Below, one piece after another: positions 1 to 5,768 of a stretch of DNA of 5,768 nt. Location: the NCBI GenBank assembly GCA_025350445.1, contig JANXXV010000820.1, positions 1 through 5,768 on the forward strand, given 5' to 3'. The translations under genes were made by a program, and so were the position numbers. This stretch comes from Bryobacteraceae bacterium (lineage in GTDB: Bacteria > Acidobacteriota > Terriglobia > Bryobacterales > Bryobacteraceae). Position 1 is the first letter of the stretch; every line of letters begins with the position of its first letter. The notes beneath the pieces are model-generated. The model saw only the letters and a list, made by a program, of their open reading frames with translations. It ran no database searches and was not told the DNA's origin.

Positions 1-1833
1 CCGATGATCACGATTCCGATGATCGATTGGGTGGCCAAGACAGGCGCGAACCGCACGAAGCTGGCGAGTTTTTCGCAGAGCAAGTATGGAGCGCAAACGG
101 GCAACGACTGGCAATGGTTTGCGGACGCCGGGAATGGCGTGCTGAAGAGCACGAATCAAGATGTAGCGGGCAACGACCCGAACGACGCGAATGTGCCGAA
201 CTCGGCGGCGGTACAGGACGGCTGGGTGCAGCATCTGGTGTCGCGCTGGGGGATCTCCACTACGGGCGGCTTGAAGTACTACATCATGGACAACGAACAT
301 TCCCTGTGGCATTCCACCCATCGCGATGTGCATCCCGTAGGTGCGAAGATGGCTGAGATTCGCGACAAAATGCTGGCCTATGCGGCCGCGGTAAAGGGCC
401 GGGATGCAGCGGCGCTGATTGTTGGACCGGAGGAGTGGGGCTGGAGCGGTTACACGCTGAGCGGCTACGACCAGCAGTACGGTTCGCTGCATGGCTGGAG
501 CAATCTTCCGGATCGCGTGGCGAATGCGAATTGGGACTATCTGCCTTGGCTGTTAAATCAATTGAAGGGCAGTTCGGTGGCCAATGGGCAGAAGCCGCTG
601 GACGTTTTCAGCGTGCACTACTATCCGCAGGGCGGCGAATTCGGCAACGATACTTCCACGGCGATGCAGTTGCGGCGGAACCGGTCCACGCGGTCGCTGT
701 GGGATCCGGCGTACGTGGACGAGACATGGATCAGTGACAAAGTGAAGTTGATTCCGCGGCTGCGCGGCTGGGTGGATTCCTACTATTGGCCAGGAACGCC
801 CATTGCGATTACCGAATACAACTGGGGAGCCGAAGGCCACGTAAACGGAGCCACGGCGCAGGCGGATATTTACGGAATTTTCGGGCGCGAAGGTTTGGAC
901 ATGGCGGCGCGATGGACCACGCCGGACGCCGCAACACCAACGTATAAGGCGATGAAGCTGTATCGCAATTATGACGGTAACAAGTCTGGATTTGGCGACA
1001 CCAGTGTGCGCGCGGCGGCCCCGAATCCGGATAATCTTAGTGCATTCGCCGCACTGCGGTCGGCCGACAATGCGCTGACGGTGATGGTGGTCAATAAGTA
1101 CTTAAGCGGGAGCACTCCGGTGACAGTGAACCTAGCCAACTTTAGCGGGAATGGGAGCGGACAGGTGTGGCAGTTGACGGCGGCGAACGCCATCACGCGG
1201 CTGGCGGATGCAGTCTACAGCGAGCCGGCTTTGAGCTTGACGGTGCCGGCGCAGAGCATCACGCTGCTGATTCTGCCGGCTGGGAGTACGCCGGTGAATC
1301 GCCCCCCGGTGGCGTCGTTTACGGCCACTCCAGCAGGCGGGACGGCTCCAGTGACCGTGAGTTTCGATGCCACTGCATCTTCCGATCCGGACGGGACTAT
1401 CGCCTCGTACGCGTGGAAGTTCGGCGATGGCGAAACAGGCACGGGTAAGACGATTACCCATCCGTACACCGCGGCCGGGACGTTCACCGCGGCGTTGACC
1501 GTGACTGATAATGGCGGCGCAACGGCAACGGTATCGAAGACGATCAGCGTTACCGCGGTTGCTCTTCCAACGGCGCCGGCAAATCTTGTCGCGACATCCG
1601 GGACCGGGTTCGCGGTGTTGAAGTGGACCGATAAGTCTTCGAACGAGTCGGGCTTCTACGTAGAGCGCGCTCCGAACGGCACAAATACGTGGGCGCGCAT
1701 CGCAACAGTCAACGCCAATACGGCTACCTATCGAAATACGGTGCCGGCCGGCCGCTACAAGTACCGCGTGCAGGCGTTCAACGCAGCGGGCGTGTCGGCG
1801 TATTCCAATACGGTCACCATCCGGGTGCGTTAG
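1..1833 (+). CDS. GH44 endo-beta-1,4-glucanase/xyloglucanase with PKD and FN3 domains (5' partial)
   Basis: Secreted retaining glycoside hydrolase of family 44, which cuts internal beta-1,4 bonds of xyloglucan, cellulose derivatives and related glucans. The frame is open at position 1, so the first ATG (position 4) is internal; the signal peptide and the first part of the barrel are missing. Counting from that ATG, the catalytic barrel covers about residues 1-335. It has MDNEHSLW (E98, expected acid/base), GPEEWGW (142-148), DVFSVHYYP (200-208) and ITEYNWG (E271, expected nucleophile). The 173-residue gap between these glutamates matches E186/E359 of the Clostridium thermocellum GH44 enzyme as I recall it, implying roughly 90 catalytic-domain residues lie upstream. 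A beta-sandwich typical of GH44 follows (about 336-430), then a PKD domain (about 432-517, with YAWKFGDG at 469-476) and an FN3 domain (about 522-609). No dockerin, T9SS or PEP-CTERM tail is visible. Family assignment is firm; substrate preference is inferred. Confidence 0.93.
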   Translation, partial: PMITIPMIDWVAKTGANRTKLASFSQSKYGAQTGNDWQWFADAGNGVLKSTNQDVAGNDPNDANVPNSAAVQDGWVQHLVSRWGISTTGGLKYYIMDNEHSLWHSTHRDVHPVGAKMAEIRDKMLAYAAAVKGRDAAALIVGPEEWGWSGYTLSGYDQQYGSLHGWSNLPDRVANANWDYLPWLLNQLKGSSVANGQKPLDVFSVHYYPQGGEFGNDTSTAMQLRRNRSTRSLWDPAYVDETWISDKVKLIPRLRGWVDSYYWPGTPIAITEYNWGAEGHVNGATAQADIYGIFGREGLDMAARWTTPDAATPTYKAMKLYRNYDGNKSGFGDTSVRAAAPNPDNLSAFAALRSADNALTVMVVNKYLSGSTPVTVNLANFSGNGSGQVWQLTAANAITRLADAVYSEPALSLTVPAQSITLLILPAGSTPVNRPPVASFTATPAGGTAPVTVSFDATASSDPDGTIASYAWKFGDGETGTGKTITHPYTAAGTFTAALTVTDNGGATATVSKTISVTAVALPTAPANLVATSGTGFAVLKWTDKSSNESGFYVERAPNGTNTWARIATVNANTATYRNTVPAGRYKYRVQAFNAAGVSAYSNTVTIRVR

Positions 1834-1837
1834 GCAG

Positions 1838-2764
1838 CTATTTTGAAATGTTGCGCTGGGCCAGCCACTCTTTCAGCCGGTCGGGCCATCCCATCACCGG
1901 CGCTGGCGCCTCTTTGGTCGGCCGTAGGGCGAAGCCATGGCCGCCGTAGGAGTAGATATGCATCTCACTCGGGATGTGGGCGGCTTCCAGTTCCAGGTAA
2001 AACTTCACGGTCGGTTCCACGTGGGACCGGTCGTCGTCCGTGCTTACCATAAAGACTGGCGGCGCGTCCTTCGGCACAGGAAATAGCGGAGCGGCGTCCG
2101 GCTTATTGGCGCCGGGCCGGTACCATGGGTAGACCAGCACATTGAAATCCGGGCGGGAGCTGACGCGCTCAATCGGGTCTTTCGAATCGGGTTTCCCTGC
2201 GTCGAATTTGGTCTCGATCATGCCGGCTACTTCGCCGCCAGCCGAGAATCCTACAAAGCCAATTCGGGCAGCATCCAGGTTCCACTCCTTGGCATGGCTT
2301 CGCGTCAGGCGTACGGCTCGCGCCGCATCGTCGTAGACTTCATTCGGCAGCGTGTACTTCGAACCAGGGGCCTTCGCCAACCGGTACTTTAATACAATGG
2401 CGGCGATGCCGTTGGAGTTCAGCCAGTCGGCAAACTCCCAGCCTTCCTTTTCAATCACCAATTGCGTGTGGCCGCCGCCGGGCGCGACGATCATCGCGGC
2501 TCCGGTGGCCTTCTCCTTGGGAGGAAGAAATACATAGACCGACGGGTAATGGGTGACAGTATAGTTTCCAGCCCAGGCGCTGTACTTCGGATTGACCGAT
2601 GGCTTGGAGACCTCCGGGGCGGTGATCCCCTCGGAACCCGGCGCGCCTTTGGGCCATAGCTTGATCTCTTCACCGCGTTCGGTGGGGAATGCGGCGCCCG
2701 CAAACAGGAGGCAACCACAGATTAGTTTTGGCATTTTTAAGTACGTCGACATGCAGAGTATCAT
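1838..2764 (-). CDS. Exported alpha/beta-hydrolase, acetyl-xylan-esterase-like
   Basis: Probable periplasmic or secreted carboxylesterase of the alpha/beta-hydrolase fold, close to the BD-FAE/acetyl-xylan-esterase-like group that deacylates hemicellulose; such proteins are sometimes mislabelled 'xylanase'. In the 308-residue reading, PGGGH (95-99) supplies the oxyanion-hole loop, GFSAG (172-176) carries nucleophile S174, STDDD (241-245) holds the acid (probably D244 or D245), and GGHGF holds H276. The motif order and spacing are those of an intact enzyme. Residues 5-27 (MSTYLKMPK followed by LICGCLLFAGAAF) look like a Sec signal peptide; C16/C18 do not form a good lipobox. ATGs at 2764, 2752 and 2734 are all possible starts, and none has a clear Shine-Dalgarno site. 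It converges with the GH44 gene, the two stop codons lying 4 nt apart, which supports a shared polysaccharide theme but not co-transcription. True substrate (acetyl, feruloyl or other ester) cannot be read from sequence. Confidence 0.88.
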   Translation of the reverse strand: MILCMSTYLKMPKLICGCLLFAGAAFPTERGEEIKLWPKGAPGSEGITAPEVSKPSVNPKYSAWAGNYTVTHYPSVYVFLPPKEKATGAAMIVAPGGGHTQLVIEKEGWEFADWLNSNGIAAIVLKYRLAKAPGSKYTLPNEVYDDAARAVRLTRSHAKEWNLDAARIGFVGFSAGGEVAGMIETKFDAGKPDSKDPIERVSSRPDFNVLVYPWYRPGANKPDAAPLFPVPKDAPPVFMVSTDDDRSHVEPTVKFYLELEAAHIPSEMHIYSYGGHGFALRPTKEAPAPVMGWPDRLKEWLAQRNISK

Positions 2765-2808
2765 AACTAGTGAAATGCCAACGAATTCGCTCGACAGATC
2801 GAATCCTG

Positions 2809-2877
2809 CGATTCACGCCAAAATCCGCGTGAATCGGCGTGAATCGGCGGCTAATGCTTTTGGCCCCCAATTCACGC
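2809..2877. repeat. Cluster of four 10-bp repeats in mixed orientation (palindrome-forming)
   Basis: The word GCGTGAATCG occurs as a perfect tandem pair (2827-2836 and 2837-2846). It is flanked by an exact inverted copy CGATTCACGC (2809-2818) and a 9/10 inverted copy CAATTCACGC (2868-2877). The first inverted copy and the first direct copy form a 10-bp perfect stem with an 8-nt loop (2819-2826). Alternatively, ATCGGCGTGAAT (2833-2844) pairs perfectly over 12 bp with ATTCACGCCGAT (2870-2881) across 25 nt. No T-run follows either stem, so a rho-independent terminator is unlikely. The cluster lies between two divergent genes, so it could be a regulator-binding array, or a dispersed REP-like intergenic element. 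The repeats are seen directly; the function is unknown. Confidence 0.85.
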
Positions 2878-2948
2878 CGATCAACAAGGATAACCTGACC
2901 CGTCCCGCTTTCTCTTGGCCCCCGCACTAGCTGGGAATATCGAACCCC

Positions 2949-2952
2949 AGGG
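2949..2952 (+). promoter_or_regulatory. Likely ribosome binding site for the PAP2-DSP gene
   Basis: AGGG lies 6 nt upstream of the ATG at 2959, an acceptable Shine-Dalgarno match and spacing. It favours 2959 over the next in-frame ATG at 2986, which has only a weaker AAGG about 9 nt before it. The upstream start also keeps an arginine-containing N-terminus ahead of the first membrane helix, as the positive-inside rule expects. Confidence 0.5.
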
Positions 2953-2958
2953 CTTGAC

Positions 2959-4224
2959 ATGATACAGACTGCAAGGCCGTGGCGGATGGCCGCGATCTGG
3001 CTAGTTACGCTGGGGACGTTCTTCTTCCTCAGTTATGGTTTCGCCAATTGGGTAACCAGCCAACGGGCTTCGGTGCCATTCTTCGCCTTCGAATGGGAAC
3101 GGTCCATTCCCTTTCTGCCGTGGACCATCGTGCCCTACTGGTCCACGGATCTGCTCTATGCCGCCTCCTTGTTCATCTGCCGCACACGCCGCGAATTAAC
3201 CACTCACGTCAGGCGTCTGCTGGCGGCGCAGATTCTCTCCGTGTGGGTGTTCCTGCTTTTCCCACTGCGATTCTCATTTGCACGGCCCGCAGCGGAAGGA
3301 TTTTTCGGATGGCTTTTCAACTTACTGGCCGGCTTCGATCCGCCATTCAACGAAGCACCTTCGTTGCACCTGAGCCTGACCGTAATCTTATGGGCTCGCT
3401 ATTCGGCGCACCTTCGCGGCGCGGCGCTATGGCTGATGCGCGGCTGGCTGGTGCTGGCCTCAATCTCCACGCTGACCACCTACCAACATCACTTCGTCGA
3501 TCTACCGGCAGGGATGGCCTTGGGCTTTCTGGTGATCGTACTCTTTCCTCTGCGGCAACCGTCGGCGGATATGCAAAGAAGACGGCTGAGTGCGGCCTAC
3601 CTTACCGGGGCACTGATCGTTGCATCCGTTGCGTTTCGATTCGGCGGCGCCACCTGGCTGCTGCTATGGCCGGCACTAGCGCTGTCGATAGTGAGCGGCA
3701 TCTACTGGACGGGAGACGCCCGTGGATTCCGCAAAAGCAATGGGAAGATCGGCCAGCCGATGCGCTTGTTGCTGAGCCCGTATCTGACGGCGGCGCGCTT
3801 GAATTCCCTCTGGTGGACGCGCCGGGATGCGGCCCAGGAATTTTCGACCGGCGTTTGGATCGGTGGAGTTCCGCAGGCGCGGGGAATGTCGTCGGTTGTG
3901 GATCTAACGGCAGAGTTGTTGTTCGAAGCAGCGGGTGATAAGTATCGCGGGGTTCCCATGCTGGATCTGATGGCGCCCACGGTGGAGCAACTGGAGGCCG
4001 CTGTATCGGCGATCAATGAGCTGACTGGCAGCCGGCCCACGCTCGTCTGTTGCGCGCTGGGCTATTCGCGCAGCGCTACAGCCGCCGTCGCCTGGCTGGT
4101 GGCAAGCGGAACATCGGAATGCGTCGATCTCGCGATTCTACAGTTACTGCGGATTCGGCCTCAAGTACGGTTGAGCGAAGCACATCGGGTCCGGCTGGCG
4201 GAATGGGCGGCGGCTAGGAGATGA
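2959..4224 (+). CDS. PAP2 / dual-specificity phosphatase fusion membrane protein (YnbD-like)
   Basis: Two-domain integral membrane phosphatase of 421 residues. The N-terminal part (about 11-250) is strongly hydrophobic, with roughly six to eight helices. It carries PAP2-type motifs: PSLH (134-137) and YQHHFVDLPAG (175-185, with H178 and D181). A basic linker (about 253-290) includes GKIGQPMRLLLSPY. The C-terminal domain (about 295-421) is a dual-specificity phosphatase: GVWIGGVPQ, VVDLTAE, likely general acid D336 in MLDLMAP, and the CX5R loop CALGYSRS with C365 and R371. Both active sites look intact. E. coli YnbD, in the ynbABCD operon with a CDP-alcohol phosphatidyltransferase and a CdsA-like protein, has this same architecture. 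By analogy a phospholipid or prenyl/inositol phosphate substrate is likely, but this is inference. No such partner genes are present: the left neighbour is divergent, and the right neighbour is convergent with an 11-bp overlap. It appears monocistronic. Confidence 0.9.
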   Translation: MIQTARPWRMAAIWLVTLGTFFFLSYGFANWVTSQRASVPFFAFEWERSIPFLPWTIVPYWSTDLLYAASLFICRTRRELTTHVRRLLAAQILSVWVFLLFPLRFSFARPAAEGFFGWLFNLLAGFDPPFNEAPSLHLSLTVILWARYSAHLRGAALWLMRGWLVLASISTLTTYQHHFVDLPAGMALGFLVIVLFPLRQPSADMQRRRLSAAYLTGALIVASVAFRFGGATWLLLWPALALSIVSGIYWTGDARGFRKSNGKIGQPMRLLLSPYLTAARLNSLWWTRRDAAQEFSTGVWIGGVPQARGMSSVVDLTAELLFEAAGDKYRGVPMLDLMAPTVEQLEAAVSAINELTGSRPTLVCCALGYSRSATAAVAWLVASGTSECVDLAILQLLRIRPQVRLSEAHRVRLAEWAAARR

Positions 4225-5635
4225 TGTCGCGGATCACTTTGCCATGCACGTCGGTCAGACGGAAGTCACGGCCGCTATAACGATAAGTCAGACGCGTGTG
4301 ATCAAGCCCCAGAAGATGCAGTAGCGTGGCGTTCACGTCGTGCGGATGCACGGGATTCTCAACGGCACGATAGCCGAAATCGTCGGTCGCGCCGTAGACG
4401 GTGCCGCCCTTGATGCCGCCTCCAGCCAGCGCGATGCTGTAGCCGTAGGAGTTGTGATCGCGGCCGAAATGCACTTTAGTAGTGGAGCCGTTCTCGACCG
4501 CCGGCGTGCGGCCGAATTCGGTGCCGAACACGACCAGCGTGTCGCGGAGCATGTCGCGATCCTTCAAGTCTTCGATCAGTGAAGCGATCCCCGGGTCAGT
4601 GCGCGATGCCAGGCGCTTGTGGACCATGATGTCTTCGTGGCTATCCCAGGGCTGCGAATTGCCGTGGTAGACCTGGACCATGCGGACTCCGCGTTCGACT
4701 AACCGGCGGGCCAGCAGGCAGCTGCGGCCAAATTCGTTGTCGCCGTAACGGGCTAGCGTTTCCGGCTTTTCCTTGCGGATATCGAAGGCGTCCGGAGCCT
4801 CGGTCTGCATGCGGAACGCGGTCTCCATGGCTTCGATGGACGCCTCGAGTTGCGTATCGCCGGCGCGGGCAGCCAGGTGGTCGCGGTTGAGCGCGGCTAG
4901 CAGATCCACCTGACGCCGTTGCGATTGCGGCGGTTCCAGCGCCTTCACATTCCGAATCAGTTTGTACGGATCGGCCTCGGTGTTCTTGAGGAACGTCCCT
5001 TGAAAAACAGCGGGCAGAAATGCCGACGACCACAACGGCGAGCCCACTACCGGCATACCGGGGCAGAGCACCACGAAGCCGGGAAGATTACGGCTTTCCG
5101 ATCCCAACCCGTACATCAGCCAGCTGCCAAGGCTGGGGCGGCCGGGTTGAATGGCTCCGGTGTTAAACATGAAAAGCGATGGTTCATGGTTGGGCACTTC
5201 CGTCCACATGGAGCGGATGACGCAGAACTCGTCGATCAGCCCGCCGACCCGCGGGAAGAGTTCAGAGACTTCCGTGCCGCTCTTTCCACCTTTGTGAAAG
5301 GCGAATGGGGAGGCGAACAGATTGCCGGTGGATCGTTCTGTTTTGGGCGCACCGCCGGGCATGGCCTGCCCGTTGTACTTCGATAGCATCGGCTTCGGAT
5401 CCAAGGTGTCCACGTGGGACATGCCGCCGTTCATCACCAGGTAAATGATGCGCTTTGCCTTCGCGGGGAAGTGCGTTGGCTTGGGCGCAAGCGGGTTGGC
5501 CTCGGCTTGCAACAACTGCGTGAGCGCCATCATGCCGAAGCCGCCGCCCATGCGTTCCAGCGCTTGGCGGCGTGTCCAACGCGGGTGAATCGCACTGGGA
5601 ATATTGGAGGATTTAATCGACATAGGCAAACTCAT
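4214..5635 (-). CDS. DUF1501 family exported protein (Tat signal)
   Basis: A 473-residue DUF1501 protein, full length for the family and related in fold to alkaline phosphatases and sulfatases; its substrate is not established. The N-terminus has a twin-arginine type signal: TRRQALE (R22, R23) followed by the weakly hydrophobic GGGFGMMALTQLL, so folded export by Tat is likely. Family motifs are MNGGMSHVDTLDPKP (68-82), PNHEPS (148-153), GRPSLGSWLMYGLG (165-178), GTEFGRTP (371-378), GRDHN (391-395) and HPHDVNATLLHLLGLD (430-445). The conserved N, D, H and E residues in these resemble metal ligands of the superfamily, but their role here is inferred. ATGs at 5635 and 5623 are both possible starts; the first has a minimal GAG 5 nt upstream. 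Either way the start lies inside the end of the preceding DUF1553 gene, so translational coupling within one operon is likely. Confidence 0.93.
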   Translation of the reverse strand: MSLPMSIKSSNIPSAIHPRWTRRQALERMGGGFGMMALTQLLQAEANPLAPKPTHFPAKAKRIIYLVMNGGMSHVDTLDPKPMLSKYNGQAMPGGAPKTERSTGNLFASPFAFHKGGKSGTEVSELFPRVGGLIDEFCVIRSMWTEVPNHEPSLFMFNTGAIQPGRPSLGSWLMYGLGSESRNLPGFVVLCPGMPVVGSPLWSSAFLPAVFQGTFLKNTEADPYKLIRNVKALEPPQSQRRQVDLLAALNRDHLAARAGDTQLEASIEAMETAFRMQTEAPDAFDIRKEKPETLARYGDNEFGRSCLLARRLVERGVRMVQVYHGNSQPWDSHEDIMVHKRLASRTDPGIASLIEDLKDRDMLRDTLVVFGTEFGRTPAVENGSTTKVHFGRDHNSYGYSIALAGGGIKGGTVYGATDDFGYRAVENPVHPHDVNATLLHLLGLDHTRLTYRYSGRDFRLTDVHGKVIRDIIS

Positions 5636-5768
5636 TGGAGCTCAGCAGCACCTTGGCGTATTGATTCCATCGCCCAGTACCCGCTTGTTTCAGAAAAGCG
5701 CGGCCGAGCACGCGTTCCTGCTCGCTGGGCGGGCGCTGGAATAGCAACTGGTAGGCGGCGTCGATGCC
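5613..5768 (-). CDS. DUF1553 family protein, C-terminal fragment (5' partial)
   Basis: An open minus-strand frame runs from the window edge to a TAA at 5613-5615, giving 51 residues that begin GIDAAYQLLFQRPPSEQE and end NQYAKVLLSSNEFAYVD. The 'Y..lf.RpPs..E' pattern and the terminal 'vLLsSNEF.YVD' are the usual C-terminus of DUF1553 proteins, the large exported (often cytochrome-c/DUF1549-linked) partners encoded just upstream of DUF1501 genes. The gene overlaps the DUF1501 start by 23 bp (ATG at 5635) or 11 bp (ATG at 5623). Most of the protein lies right of the window, so upstream domains such as a PSCyt1 heme domain cannot be checked. The fragment is too short for a certain family call alone; the neighbour makes it convincing. 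Confidence 0.85.
   Translation of the reverse strand, partial: GIDAAYQLLFQRPPSEQERVLGRAFLKQAGTGRWNQYAKVLLSSNEFAYVD

Noticed and set aside
1..24. Direct repeat CCGATGATC at 1-9 and 16-24
   Set aside because: It encodes PMI-TI-PMI, which fits the normal GH44 strand motif, so it is probably coding constraint rather than a DNA element.
2809..2881. CRISPR array or rho-independent terminator at the repeat cluster
   Set aside because: The repeats are only 10 bp, in mixed orientation and with irregular or zero spacing, and no T-run follows either stem.
2860..2923. Direct repeat TTGGCCCCC at 2860-2868 and 2915-2923
   Set aside because: Nine bp of low complexity with no flanking duplication or element between; insufficient for a target-site duplication or operator claim.
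2931..2950. Inverted repeat CTGGG/CCCAG just before the PAP2-DSP ribosome site
   Set aside because: Only a 5-bp stem with a 10-nt loop; this is expected by chance in GC-rich DNA, so I do not claim a translational switch.
2954..2959. Perfect -35 box TTGACA overlapping the ATG of the PAP2-DSP gene
   Set aside because: No -10-like hexamer lies 16-18 nt downstream, and a promoter there would leave the chosen start untranscribed.
2592..2960. Open frames on both strands across the intergenic repeat region (2592-2930 plus, 2670-2960 minus)
   Set aside because: Each overlaps the signal-peptide end of the esterase out of frame and reads through the repeat array; there is no ribosome site and no protein-like features.
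2758..2965. Both divergent genes begin with ATGATAC (GTATCAT at 2758-2764, ATGATAC at 2959-2965)
   Set aside because: A 7-bp match that includes two start codons leaves only four informative bases, so it is likely chance.
2979..3938. Long plus-strand open frame (319 codons) inside the PAP2-DSP gene
   Set aside because: It is a shifted-frame shadow: the in-frame product has clear PAP2 and CX5R motifs, while this one has no recognisable motif or domain and a composition typical of out-of-frame GC-rich sequence.

Overview
The window reads as a soil or plant-litter type, moderately GC-rich bacterium, most likely an Acidobacteriota member of the Solibacter/Bryobacter kind. The main clue is the DUF1553-DUF1501 gene pair at the right edge, a pairing abundant in Acidobacteriota, Planctomycetota and Verrucomicrobiota. 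It sits beside a multidomain GH44 glucanase and a secreted alpha/beta-hydrolase. The assignment is inference; no rRNA or taxonomic marker gene is present, and Planctomycetota or Verrucomicrobiota remain possible.

Layout. (1) Positions 1-1833, plus strand: 3' part of a glycoside hydrolase family 44 endoglucanase/xyloglucanase with C-terminal PKD and fibronectin type III domains; its N-terminus lies left of the window. (2) 1838-2764, minus strand: an exported alpha/beta-hydrolase of the acetyl-xylan-esterase-like type, convergent with the GH44 gene and only 4 nt from it. (3) 2765-2958: the only real intergenic stretch, a divergent promoter region with four copies of a 10-bp word in both orientations that can form hairpins. 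(4) 2959-4224, plus strand: a membrane protein fusing a PAP2-type phosphatase domain to a cytosolic dual-specificity phosphatase, the architecture of E. coli YnbD. (5) 4214-5635, minus strand: a Tat-exported DUF1501 protein whose 3' end overlaps gene 4 by 11 bp. (6) 5613-5768, minus strand: the C-terminal 51 codons of a DUF1553 protein, upstream of and overlapping the DUF1501 gene.

How the genes may work together. The GH44 enzyme and the esterase fit secreted breakdown of beta-glucan or xyloglucan and removal of acyl groups from hemicellulose. The DUF1553/DUF1501 pair is a co-transcribed exported pair whose biochemical role is not established. The PAP2-DSP protein is probably a lipid or phospho-ester phosphatase at the inner membrane and has no evident tie to the polysaccharide genes. 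I see no tRNA, rRNA, CRISPR array, insertion sequence, clear rho-independent terminator or convincing sigma-70 promoter. I found no wholly new system; the most unexplained piece of DNA is the repeat cluster between genes 2 and 4.
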